Assembly: GCA_008694505.1 (NCBI GenBank)
Contig: VZDJ01000047.1
Span: 3,003,717-3,067,716 of the forward strand
Direction: 5' to 3'
Length of the DNA stretch: 64,000 nt
Origin: Cyanoderma ruficeps
Lineage: Eukaryota > Chordata > Aves > Passeriformes > Timaliidae
Positions 14,325 through 26,065 of this stretch are shown piece by piece. The notes under the pieces were generated by a model that saw only the letters and a program-made list of their open reading frames with translations, was not told the DNA's origin and ran no database searches. How positions within the stretch are numbered: position 1 is the stretch's first letter; the number at the start of each line of letters is the position of its first letter. The position numbers and the translations under genes were made by a program.

Positions 14325-14450
14325 CCCCTGGCCTGGGAGCAGGGCACTGATCACCCACAGCACTGCCCTGGTGACAGGGATGTCCCTCACCCCTGGCCTG
14401 GGAGCAGGGCACTGATCACCCACAGCACTGCCCTGGTGACAGGGATGTCC
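14325..14450. repeat. 65-bp tandem duplication, two copies
   Basis: Copies begin at 14325 and 14390 with CCCCTGGCCTGGGAGCAGGG. They are identical over about 60 bases, so the duplication is recent. The GC-rich unit lies within a GC-rich island of about 14200-14560, just after the CR1 fragment. Confidence 0.95.
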
Positions 14451-15947
14451 CACACTGACAGCAGTGAGGGCTCCAAGCTGTCAGGAGCCCTCTGTGCACT
14501 GAGTTCTTTCCTGCTTGGGATGAACATCAGACATGCCACCTGCTCAAGTCAGGGAGGGCTTTTCATCTGATGTCAGCAAGCACTGGTCCAGGCGTTTGCC
14601 TCTTCATTCACCAGTGATAAAGGGTTTCATCCTAGCACTGTAAACTGGGTGAATTCAGAACTCTGTAAATTCTACTTGAGTCACTAGAAAACTATTACTG
14701 TAGGAAAACAACAGTAACTGCTGCCTGACAATATATTTCCATTTCTGTATTTTAAGGATCTCAGGATCACAATGTCATTTTACAGGATCATTTGGGCAAA
14801 TCTGCAAACCTGATGGTGTCGTAAGTCACCATCTTTGCACAACACTGCACGAGTACAGGATTTTACCCACTGGCTTCAGAATCCAGTGTGAGTCTTGCCA
14901 GTGCTAAAAAATACTGACTTGTATGACTAAGGGGTCAACTTTCACCAGAAGGTAAATCTTTCCTGGCATCCTAAAGGATGGATGAGGTAGGCTGAAGGAG
15001 AACATTTAGTCGGTTTAAAAATAAATAAGAAAGAATGATTGGCCTACAATTAACATTTCCCAGACTGAACAGATGATCTTATGCTGAATTGTAGCATCAT
15101 CTTTCTCTCTATTGCAGACATTTAAACATTTGAACCTATTGCATATATAAAGTAAAAGGAAGGATGAACTTAACACAAAGTTTCATTTTTTTTTTCTGGT
15201 AAGAATGTTGAGAATATGAATTTCACCAGCTTTCTTTCCCAGCATTACCCATAAATATTTATAAAGTGGGAAGGATAGAGAATGACACGAGCCAGTTTTC
15301 TGAAAGTGATTCTTCATTAACATCCCAACTACATGGAGAAACTTTCAGAATTGATTTAGAGCTACATGCTGAGGGCTTTCCCTTTCACAAACGGGAGTCA
15401 CTGGATTACTGTGGGCTCCCAACCCTTGACTCTCTGACTGGAACAAAAACTTACAGGCCAAATTTTCCGTGATTCTGCGATTCTTGCATGGGTTTGTATA
15501 AACACATTGCAAAGAGCAAACAAACTCTGTAGTTGTGCTGGTGCTCTTAAGTGGTCCTTTTACACACACACATCCCAAAATCTCATCAATTCAGAAAATG
15601 GGTGCAAAGCAAGGGAGGCTGTCCCACAGTTAGCTTGGTGCAATGGATGACAGAGATGCACAACACCTGGTGATGCTCCATGTGGTCTCTAATTCAAAGG
15701 TTAATAAGTCATGTTGTGGTTTAATTTAATCCACTTCACAAAGTTAACCAGCAAAACTGAAATGCATTCCTGTTTGAGAGTGTTTCCTCTAATGAGAAGG
15801 AAGCAAACGAGGTTTAAGCTAATGGGTCCTGCAGAACACCAAAATGCTTTTCATGCGATTACAGTAAGTCAACACACAAACAGATGCAACCAACAAAATA
15901 ATTTTGTCAGTCTAAATGGTCTATGCACTTAAATTAGATGTATTTAC

Positions 15948-15999
15948 CTGTTCATTGTCATCTTCATCACTGCTGAGTTTTAGATCATCCTCAAGCATT
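15948..15999 (-). CDS. AFF2: AFF2 internal exon D (acidic SSDEDD block)
   Basis: This is a 52-nt minus-strand exon. Its acceptor is preceded by a long pyrimidine tract (CTCTC then T-run, CCAG) and its donor is CAG|GTAAAT. The first base closes the serine codon from exon C; the rest encodes MLEDDLKLSSDEDDNEQ, ending in phase 0. MLEDDLKLSSDE is one of the best conserved stretches of AFF proteins and begins the acidic, serine-rich part of the protein, which comes before the NKWQLDKWL region. DEDD is the AFF2-like form; NEQ at the end is reminiscent of AFF3, which is the main reason for not giving full confidence to the paralogue. No following AFF2 exon was found in the 15.9 kb downstream. Confidence 0.95.
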
Positions 16000-16370
16000 C
16001 TGGAAAAAAAAAAGAGAGAAACAATACAGAATTACATTTAATGGGTTAACTTTATGTGCAATGGGCCAAATCTATACCTCAGCAAAGTCAAAGCAAAAAC
16101 TCTTTTTCAATTCAACAACAGCAAAATCAAACCTAAGGAAAGTTAACTGATGAATAGTCTAAATATGTATTTATTAGTGCTTCTCTGTGATTCTAGGGAA
16201 GAAGAGATGACTTTCAGACTCATCCATCATGAAGTTTGGCAGTCAGCTGCTCTTTCCTCTTTTATTTCCACATTGTCTCATTAGTCCATATACACCTATA
16301 TGTGTTTTTAAATCAGAAGAGAAATTCAGCTCTGAGACTGCTAAAAACTGAGAAAAACTCATCCGTGTTT

Positions 16371-16438
16371 CATTCTCAGTCTGGGGCACCACCAGTTTCC
16401 TTTCTGGTACCAATCCCTACCTTATCAAACTGAGAATG
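16371..16438. other. 10-bp inverted repeat, 48-bp spacer
   Basis: CATTCTCAGT (16371-16380) and ACTGAGAATG (16429-16438) are perfect complements. The pair lies about 370 bases from exon D, on the upstream side in transcript direction, near the intron's 3' end. Confidence 0.65.
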
Positions 16439-17545
16439 CAAAGTGGAAAACAGCAAGAAGAGCAGGCGCTTGTTTGGGGTTTGATGGTGCTGTTAGTGTC
16501 CAAAGGCAGAGCAAACATTTTCCAAGCTGGGAACCTGCCAGTTCATCCCCCCATTTTTATTTCTTTATACATTTTTTAATACAGGGAAATCTCACAGGCC
16601 TGTGCCCTGCCCTTGGTCAAAGGGGAAGGAAGCTCCTCAAAGATGTGGCTGTCCCTAGGCCTCCTTCCCTTCCTTTGGCAAAAGAAAGACTTGAATTGCA
16701 AATTCAAGTCAAATTCAAACACTCTTGTGACCTTCTTTAATCCAAAACTTGGGTATGGGAAAACACACGGGGTAAGAGACCATGTTATTTGCTGCTACAG
16801 AGACAGAAAAAGGATCTTATTTGGGGATCTGTCTACCTTGAGGGACGAGCAGTCACCAAATAAACTCCTGTGTGGCTTCCCATATATTCCTGATTTTATC
16901 TGAGCTGATAATCATCTGGGCACACTTCTACCTCACACCCATCTTTTCACCTTGACAAATTGTCTCATCCCAGGATGACGTAGGAATGAATTGGCACATT
17001 TCCCTCCGACCTGCTGCAGCAGCCACTGAAATCACAGATCTTCCTTTCTGCCAGCCCCAGCTCCTTTACCCACGGCAGGAGGCTTGCAAATTGCAATTAT
17101 TGTTTCCTTTCTGCCTTGATGGGGACTGAAGTCTATGATTTTTTATTGTTAGCCTTTAAATAACTCCAGCAATCAATGGATGTTCTGTTAGGAAGGTGGG
17201 TTTTTTTTTTTTTTTTTTTGAAGACTACCAGTAAATCATGGAAGTCTCCTGACTCACGGAATTTTAAAGAGGGGACAATAATCCCAGTGTGGAAATTTTA
17301 GAACATTTGAAGGTCCTGATGGCGCCCTTAAAAAGTGAAGGAGATCTTTAAACTGGTTTGTGAGTCGTCTGTCTTTCAGTGACCTCTGTTGTCGGGCAAC
17401 CCAGTGGTTAGAAAGTATCTGGACACACAACTAGCACTCATTAGCATCCTGGTAAATGGCCAATGCCTCCCTGTAATATGTGAAGCCATAAAAGTACCAC
17501 TGCTGCATGGATTTTAAAAAAGAAAAGCTTCTAAAAGTTAGTATT

Positions 17546-18600
17546 TGTGGTGGGGTTGGCCTTGTCTGGATGCCAGGTGCCCACCAAAGCTGCTCTATCT
17601 CTCTTCATCTGGACAGGAGAGAGAAAATGTAACAGAAGGAGTGTGGGTCCAGAAGAGGACAGGGAGAGATCACTCAGCAATTACTGTCATGGGCAAGACA
17701 GACTCAGTTTGGGGAGATCAATTAGAAGTATTGCCAATGAAATCAAGAGTAGGACAAGGAGAAATAAAAGCAAATGATAGAACACCTTTCCCCCACCCTT
17801 CCCTCCTTCCTGGGCTGGATTCCACTGAACATTTCCTCTGCCTCCCCTCTCAGAGTGGTGCAGGGGATTTGCCAGAGAAGGGAATTCACTCCTTCCACAC
17901 TTCCCCACTTCTTCCAGCCTGGGGCCCCTCCTGCAGGAGCCAGCAGGAGCCAGCCCTTCATGAATTTCCTCAACTCCAGTACTTCCCACAGGCTGCAGGT
18001 CTTCAGGAACTGTTCCAGATCAGGTCCTTCCTGTGGGTCCCTCCTCCAGGCACGGGCTGCTCCAGTGTGGGTCCCCCACGGGCTCACAAGTCCTGGCAGC
18101 AAACCTGCTCCAGTGTGGGCTTTTCTCTCTCCACAGGGACACGGGATCTGCCAGCACACTCTTCCCACGGGGTCAGAGGCTCCTCTGAGCATCCCCTGCT
18201 CTGGCCTGGGCTCCTCCCTGGGCTGCAGCTGGATCCCTGCTCCCCAGGGACCCCCATGTGCTGCAGGGGCTCAGCTGCTGCCTCTCCATGGGCAGCACCA
18301 GGGGCTGCAGGGGAACCTCTGCCCGGGCACCTGGAGCACCTCCTGCCCCTCCTCCCTGACCTGCCTGTCTGCAGGGCTGCTCCTCTCACACACTCCCACT
18401 CTTCTCTTCCAGCTGCTGTTTCACAGTGGTTTTTTCCCTTTCCAAAATCTGTCGCTGCCACTGTCACTGCTGGGCTCGGCCTTGGCTGGTGGCAGGTCCG
18501 TCCTGGAGGTTGGCATTGGAAATGGGGGAATCTTCTCACAGGAGCCCCCCCTGCAGCCCCCCCCACTGCTACCAAAACCTTGCCATTCAAACCCAATACT
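17546..18600 (-). mobile_element. Bird LTR-like interspersed element (probable solo LTR)
   Basis: A block of about 1.06 kb differs sharply from its AT-rich surroundings. The left end begins TGTGGTGGGGTTGGCC and the right end is ACCAAAACCTTGCCATTC followed by AAACCCAATAC. I recognise both ends, and the internal TGCTCCAGTGTGGG units (18058 and 18106, 48 bp apart), as a repeat abundant in bird genomes. I believe it is an endogenous-retrovirus-type LTR whose sense strand is the minus strand. No gag, pol or env remnant flanks it, so a solo LTR is the simplest reading. No clear target-site duplication was found, and the right end departs from a CA terminus. The high GC and scarcity of stops create several overlapping chance ORFs (up to 377 codons). 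The family name is uncertain. Confidence 0.75.
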
Positions 18601-21600
18601 CAATTTTTCCAGGGAATATTAATCTTTAGAGGCCTGGACTTCGGCGACGAACAGAAACTTTTAATGCTGTTTATCTAGCAGACACATTCATTTGTTTCCC
18701 CAGAGCCATTACTTGCTGTGCCTTGATCTATCCACAGTCCCTGATTGTTATCTGCAAGTCTCATTACACCAGAAGGACAATACCCCCAGGAAGCCCAGAC
18801 CATTTTCATACAGGACTATATCATTCTGACTCTTCACTCTAATTCAATCCTACACTCCTACTTTTAAACCTACATTTCACTTTAATGTGTAAATTATCCA
18901 CTGCTTTAAAGAATCGCTGCTAGATAATGCATTCTGTTGTTATTTTTTAATGCAGATTGAAGTGGATATAATGCAAAGATCTTTTCATGAATGAAACCCA
19001 AAGGGTGGCATGTTTTCTTTCTTTCAGCTATTGGGTGGTTTGGGTTTTGGTTCTTTTTTTTCTCCTTTTTTTTTTTTTTTAATTTGTTATGCGTTAAATT
19101 CCTTTTTGACATACCATAGTAGAAATAAACCAAAAAAAGGACAAAAGAAATTCCGTATTGGGTAAATGGAAAGAACAAAGAAGAAAACATAAAAAAGATA
19201 AATGGATGCACTTACTAAACTAACCCTACAGCCATCTGAAATGGCTGATTAATAACTGTCCTCATGCAGCACATACTGCAGATACTTTCTAACAAGTACA
19301 GTAAGCGTACGACATGTTTATTGAATATTGAAAAATATAAAATTGATATAAAACACGATTAGTAGGAAGGACAACTGTTGGAGTTGGTTTCAGAGAAACT
19401 AAATTTGCAGGATTTATGAGTTCCCTTCAAGAGACTAATAGATGTTTAGACAACTAGGGAGAGCAAAAAAATTGGATTTTGGCATTTCTTTAGCAGTTCC
19501 AAGCTTATCACTTGGAGCATATAATTCTTCTTAGCCCGTTCTGCTAAATGAAGAATATGTCATCCCATGCAGTTCCAAAACTCAGAGCTTAAACAACTAA
19601 ACTAACCAGCTTCTAAAATGCATCACACTCCTTTGGCAGATGGAATAATTAAAGAGAAACTGAGTATGGTATCAACCAGAAATATATGGTAGCCAGAGCG
19701 GCGAGGAAATAAATTAAATATACACAGTACATGCAAATGTAGAATGCTGAACATTTCAAATAAGCTGCTCCCAGAGAATATTGGTGAGAAAAAGTAATAT
19801 TTTACAGAATGCAGGGGACTAGATGGTGTTCCACAATTTTAAAATGCGCTCTATATTCTGAAGACATGGGTCACAGTAGCTTGTACTGTTTAATGTTTCT
19901 ATTAACTCTCATTTATAAGCAAGTACCATCTGATTGCACTCAAAGCCCAATAAGGGCTTTTTAAGATTGCCAGCAACCTTAATTCAAGGTGACTATTTCA
20001 CTATCATACCTAGAAAGGTATTTTAGCTTCAAAGCCCTGAGACAGAAGAGCTCTGTATCTACAGCTCTCCAAAACACTGTCTGGATGGTGTGAATGTGAA
20101 ATTAGGCACTCTCGAGTGAGAGGTCCCTCTAAACACCCATATGATCTATTCTGCTCTATGTAATTGCTCACCTCAGAAGCACCCAGGCTTCTGAGATTGA
20201 AGGGAATATTTGTTATTAAGATCAGGACAGCTATTAATAAAGGCCAATTTGGAGGCTATGTTAAAATTACAATGAATGCTGCCAATGAGGGCAAATCAAA
20301 GAGAAAACTGCCTGTATCACAGAGCTACCTCCAGGGGTGTTATGAATTCATTTTATTTCCTATTCTTCTCTGACCCAGCTGACATTATTATTGAATATAC
20401 ATGTACTTGTTTGTCTTTTCATCCATAGCTAATGCAAAACACCACTTTAGGGAAAGAATAGGATTAAGTATGATTTTTTTATTTCATTATTAGAGCAATG
20501 CCATTTACTATAACAGTTGAAGTTGTGTCAGCACATTTATTATAATCTACAATTTTCAGGGGTTTATAATTTGGAATGTGAAATTATTGCAAAGCAGGAA
20601 TGTTGGGACAAAGCAACACATTTATCCGTGGTGTAAGTAGGGGCAATCTCATTGACTGACTACAATACCCACTTCCTCCAGGGATGAATTCGCTCCCAAA
20701 GCAGCTTGTTCCTACATTACAAATTTAGCTAGACGAATGGCTCAACAAGGGTTTTATTAGGATGGGTTCTGTAAAAGTCACACTAGAAATAGCAAGAGCA
20801 TGAACACTGAAATGGGACTTGTAGCCCATCCTGACTTTTGAGTTCAGTGGATGTTTTGTGCACACCAGACCTGCTGATTTGGGATCCTGTCAACAAGCAG
20901 CTGAGGATTTGATTAGGGAGACATGAGATAATTCTCTCCCTGAAAAAGCACTAGCACAGTATTACTCCATGTCAGTCACTTTTACAGAAGACTCTGAACT
21001 TAAAGGAAGGATTTTCACTGCATCTTTTTTTTTTTTTGTTTAATGTATAAAGTATTTAAACACTTTTAACAAATTAATAAAACTTCTGGGAATGCTATGC
21101 ATTCCTTCCTGCACTGCTGGTGGAGGGCTGGGATGGGAGTCTGCTGTGTTTTTAGTAACTTGTTTGGTGATACAGCTTCCTTAAGGAGGAGGTGTTTAAA
21201 AGGCAGCATGGATAGGATAAGGTTCTGCATGTCTAATTTGCTCTGGGATCAGTTCACCACTGCACTGGGGCTGACTCCAATGTGAAAAAAAGCCTTGTGG
21301 GAATGAAAAGGATGGAGGAAAGGGAAGAGGGTGTTGCAAGCAGACAGCCAAGGGAATACTGGGCAATTCCCTAAGCCTGAGCTGCCCAGAAAACAACTCA
21401 CTCATGTCAAACCACATCTGTACAAAATGCATATCCCATCTGAGTCACAGCACAGCAAACACAAGTGTTGCTTCTGCAGGAAGGAGAACAGGCAGTGGTG
21501 TTAACCAGACACACAGACATGCCACGCTTTTCTTGCCAGGTTTGTCCCCGGCAAAATGGGAATACATTTCTAAGACTTCTGTGCTACAACTAGTTATTCC

Positions 21601-24220
21601 CTTTGATATTGAAGAGAGAGCTTAGACTGTTGCAGCAAGTTTCAAACTTGTGAAACTTAATAAGATTTAATCCAGAACAGGCAGGAATTTAATAAATATC
21701 TTTGGGGTGAAGAAAAGTAGTCCATTGCAGCCTGAGTTATGAAGCCCTTGTCACTCCTGTTTGCAGCAATATTCCTGCAGAGGGAACACAGTCCATGCAA
21801 ATAGTGACTAGCACTGAGCTGTAACCTTTTCTACCCCTGGACCTGCATGGAAATAAGGCCATCAGTCCAACACAATCTCTGCTGCTTTACCCCATGGACT
21901 TCATACCCAACTTGTTTTTCATTTTCCTAGTGCATTTCTCTGTAGTATATAAGGCTTCTCCAAGAGTGGTAACTCAAAAGGTATCATGCAAATGACAAAC
22001 TCTATAATGGAATTCAGATGTATTTCAAGAATGTGCTGCACACACTGGAGCACAATTTTATCATTTATCAAGGGGGAAGAAGGGGGCTTATGTGTGTGAA
22101 AACATCTAACAATAGATTTCCCCAGAGAAGTTCATAATACAGTGAACAAAAAACTGAGGAAATGAAAATAAACGGTAGAGTAATTCCAAAGGAAAAAAGA
22201 AGATCTTTTGTTTTAAAACATCTCATCAATAAATCTTGAAACCTTATATTCATTCTTTTGCTGAAATGTGCAAGTCATCCTTACATTATTTCCTCTGAGA
22301 TACTGTAAGAGTTATGGTAAAAGAAAATCTCAGAAGATTAAATGGAATTTACAAGCACCATTTACCTTAATAGTCAGGACCATTTGTCCAGCAATTTTAT
22401 ACATACTTAAATATAATTTATTAATTTTCCCTTCTCCTCATCCACCATTTTCTTTCATTACGTTTTTTGTCAATGATGAAGTCAGCCTTGCAAACTGCTC
22501 CTCACAGAGGTAACTTCTGCTCATTAAAGCAGTTCCAGTGGCCTGGATAGGGCTGATTTGCTCAAGGTACAGATCAACTCCTCAGTCTATGGCCTGAAAT
22601 CACCTCCCCTCGGAAAGGACTGAAGACAAGTTTTGTGCCTTCACTGCAAAACAACCCGTGAGCAACAGAGGTGCCTGTTCTCCTCCCTGCCACAGGAAAG
22701 AGAGTCATTAATTATCCTGCTGGCATGGTCAACCTCCTCCTGGCCAGGGATGGAGAACCATGCCTGGTTAGGACACGCTCCACCCTGTGTTGTCACACGC
22801 AGCCTTGCCTTAGTGTTCCTGGCACCATATCAGTAATTAGTGTAATTACAGCTGGTGAGAGAGAAATAACCCCTGTGGTTTTCTATTAGGTACCTCACAA
22901 TTAGAGAGTGCACTTCATTACTCATCTCTCCGTATCATCTCTTAATTTCAAAAGGATTAAGCAAAATTAATTCTTTCAGTAGAAGAATTCCTTTATCCAG
23001 CCATCCATTAATGTCTATGGCTAGAAAAGCTCTTCAAGGCAACTAAGATATTAAGTTGCCACCTAAGTGCATCATAACTACTGCTCTGTTGACAGGCATC
23101 TTATGTTTCATTAGAGCTCAGGAAAGAACTTTGGGAGGAGGGAGAAACCTGCTGCCAAATTTTATGGGAATCTGTATGTTTAGCACAAATAATACTCTGG
23201 TATATCCAACAACTTCACCTCTCTACTGACCTTCGATTCTGCTTGCAAATAATGCTTCGATCAGAACTGGGTCAAAATATTTAAACAGTGTAAGAGGAAG
23301 TTGCAAAAAAATCACAGAAAGCAGTGTTCCTTTTGTTTCAAGCTGGTGAGTTGGTGTTTTTGCCTTAATAACATTCATACCACTGGGTTTCTAAGCCTTC
23401 TGCCTTAGAAAAGTGTAATCTCCTCCACCTTGTGTCTCCCTCACTGCCCAGTGACTCCACACAATCTCTGTTTGGCAAGTTCAGGGTATCACTGAAGCAA
23501 AAAGAGGGGGGAAAAAGTGAGAAAAGAGAGACAAGAACAAAGAAAAGTATGGGTCCAGGAAAAACACAGGGAGTGACTAATAGTTTCTAAAAATGCCAGT
23601 ATAAAACGTGCATTCTTAGAGTCTGTGAAGAATAAAAATGAGCGCCCACCTTTTTTTTTTCAGTGTGCTCAATTCCGACAGTGTGCACAAAGCTTTTACT
23701 ATTTTCCCTTTGATAAACTGCAATGGCTGATATAATTTGGGGTTCTGCTATTTATCAAGGGCAATATATAGTCCAAGAGCCATTTCTGTGATACACACTC
23801 ATTTCCAATACATTCCACATGAAAAACACCTGCTTACTCCAACCATATTTGATTAAAACTGTCTCCTAGCCAGAGCACCACTATTTTCTCTGGTAAACAA
23901 GCCTTCAGCTGGCATATTTACACACAAAGCCTATAGGAACTTAGCACACAGTTAAACAATGATTGATAATTCTACCAACAACTCGCAAAGGTGACTTTAA
24001 AAAAATCATACCAGAAAATATATTAAAGGAATTTGTTCAACAAGGAACGAAATAATACAGGGCTGACTCATCTGTCCAATGTTCTCCAGTGAATATGACC
24101 CTGTAAGTGGGTCTGGCTTCTTCATTTCTGTGCAAATGAACAACAGTTTAATAAAACTGTAAAGGAATTCTTTACTTGTTGAATGTTGAAAAGGAAGGCT
24201 TGAGGTGTTTAATAATGACT

Positions 24221-24248
24221 GGTAGAAGGAAGGTAGAAGGTAGAAGGT
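24221..24248. repeat. GGTAGAA-type short tandem repeat
   Basis: Four imperfect GGTAGAAGG units follow one another. Confidence 0.85.
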
Positions 24249-24636
24249 TGGCCACAGGGAACATGAGCAGGTAGCAGAGGCTTGTGTGTGGAATGGAGAA
24301 CTGACCAGGAGTTTCAGGGCTGCAAAGGCACTACACCTCTACAAAAAATACTGCTGGACCATGCCTGGTACACAGGGTAGTTCAAGGATAATCAAAAATC
24401 CCTGCAGAAAGCAAAGGTGGTCTTGGGGAAGGTGAGCTTCATCTTCACTGCCTTAATTCGTGATCAGTTTTTGAAGACATTTTTGTACCTTCAAAATCCT
24501 ACATCAAGGACCCACAGCTATCCCACAGATCTGATACAGGCTTTGCAAAGACAAATGAATCTTCAGTAAGACTGTTCCCTTCTATCCCTAAATGAACATT
24601 CTGTTGATCAGTCTAAAAATGTATAAACAGATGAAT

Positions 24637-24716
24637 CCAAGCAGCACTAAAACTAATGTAAACATAGGGGATAAAACCAAGCAAGACTAAAACTAATATA
24701 AATAGATCGGATAAAT
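24637..24716. repeat. 40-bp tandem duplication, two diverged copies
   Basis: CCAAGCAGCACTAAAACTAA at 24637 and CCAAGCAAGACTAAAACTAA at 24677 start two 40-bp copies that remain alignable to GGATAAA. They have more mismatches than the 2.6-kb pair. Confidence 0.85.
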
Positions 24717-25705
24717 GAAAAAAAAAATACTTAAATGATTTCTGAATCTGGATGATTTATAAGTCACTGCATATGCATGAGAGAAATCAAGTACCAAGCA
24801 CAGTGCTGAAAACACTGACTCATGCAAATAATCCTTGCTCCTGCAAGCACTATTTTTCAGGCTCAGATCCAAACACAATGCCTGACACTGTTTGCTCTGA
24901 TAATCACTCTAAGATAAACAGATATGAATAACTGCAAATACTTCCAAGCATTTCCTTTCACTTATAATGTAAAAAAGAAAAATTAGAGGATAAAATGAAA
25001 ATGTATGTTTCCACTTCCAGATTTCATACATCATTAATTCTGTAAAAATATATCCATCTTCATGCTGATAGTTCTTTCTGCTTGGCAAGCTTGAAGAATG
25101 CAATATGCTAGATAACCTGATTGAAAATTTGATCCTATTGTTTAACAAAATGAGGATTGTTTCATAAGGGGCTCCACCATGTCTGTGCACATTTTCCCCT
25201 AAGTAACAGTGTAAGACTTGTATTTCCCCAGACAGCTGAACATTTACATTGATGTACTTGGCTACAGATCCAATCTTGCTCTGGCTGTAATACAGGAGAA
25301 TTTTCCTCAGCATTTTGAATTATGGCACTGAAATAATTTAACAGTGCCTTCTGTGCATGTTACACAAGTTTCCTGATACAGTTAGCTCCTCCAGAAAAGT
25401 TTGCTTACCCTACAAATTGTGCCACATGGTTAAACGATTCTTTGTCCTGAAATCTGAGGATATCGTTTTCAGAATGACTGAAAATGATGAAAACTCTGGA
25501 GAAGCCAGCAGTACCCCACAGCCACACACACCCTCCAATCTTTGTAGTCCCTAGGATGCCCGGGTTACTCCTGAGCTCTCTGCTAGTTTGTGCCTGCAGA
25601 GCCCTCTACAGTGCTGGAAGAACGAAGCTGCGAAGAACCAAGACAGGAACGTTAATGGTTGGTTTAAATGGCCGCATTAGGGATGCTCACAGACACTGTT
25701 CATGT

Positions 25706-26003
25706 GCAGTTACAGAAGCACAGAATGGCTGCGGTGGGAAAGAACCTCTGGAGATCACCCAGCTCAACCCCCCTGCTAAAGCAGGTTCAGCCAGAGCAGC
25801 TGCACAGGATCACATCCAGAAAGGTTTTGAGTATTTCCAGTGAGGGAGACGCCACAACCTCTCTGGGCAGCCTGTTCCTGCGCTCAGTCACCCTCACAAA
25901 AAAGAAGTTTCTCCTCCTATTCAGATGGAATTTTCTGTGTTTCAGTTTGTGCCCACTGCCTCTTGTTCTCTCTNACTATCCCAGGGTGCTCCAAGGCCTT
26001 GAA
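25706..26003 (-). mobile_element. CR1 LINE 3' region, reverse orientation
   Basis: Read on the minus strand this is a good CR1 3' end: AACTGAAACACAGAAAATTCC, GGAACAGGCTGCCCAGAGAG, GAGCTGGGTGATCTCCAGAG and CATTCTGTG-like terminus follow in the correct order. It is the best preserved CR1 in the window and is in the same orientation as AFF2. One unresolved base sits at 25974, and an ATCT-type microsatellite adjoins its 5' end. Confidence 0.92.
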
Positions 26004-26015
26004 TCTGAATCCTTT

Positions 26016-26065
26016 CATCCATCTATCCATCTATCTATCCATCTATTTACCTATTTATCTATCTC
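26016..26065. repeat. ATCT/ATCC microsatellite
   Basis: A run of ATCC, ATCT and ATTT tetramers directly beside the reversed CR1 copy, interrupted by ACCT. Confidence 0.95.

Larger units (their letters stand above)
1..15947 (-). other. AFF2: AFF2 intron downstream of exon D (partial)
   Basis: No credible exon was seen here on either strand. The ORFs up to about 150 codons match no protein I recognise and have ordinary non-coding composition. The intron contains CR1 tails at about 7030-7104 and 14038-14148, a 40-bp tandem duplication at 2591-2670, a 65-bp tandem duplication at 14325-14450 and an X-box-like palindrome at 1278-1290. The rest is AT-rich single-copy sequence in which I see nothing specific. 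Confidence 0.8.

Noticed and set aside
15462..15490. GTGATTCTGCGATTC resembling a CR1 terminal repeat
   Set aside because: The sequence before it does not follow a CR1 tail.
17545..18678. 377-codon plus-strand ORF, with 282-codon and 170-codon ORFs overlapping in other frames
   Set aside because: It spans a GC-rich LTR-like repeat and its flank; several frames are open at once; the product has no domain and is rich in the repeat's own tandem units.
24909..25313. 134-codon minus-strand ORF
   Set aside because: Same strand as AFF2 but no AFF similarity, no flanking splice-site support seen, and ordinary AT-rich composition.
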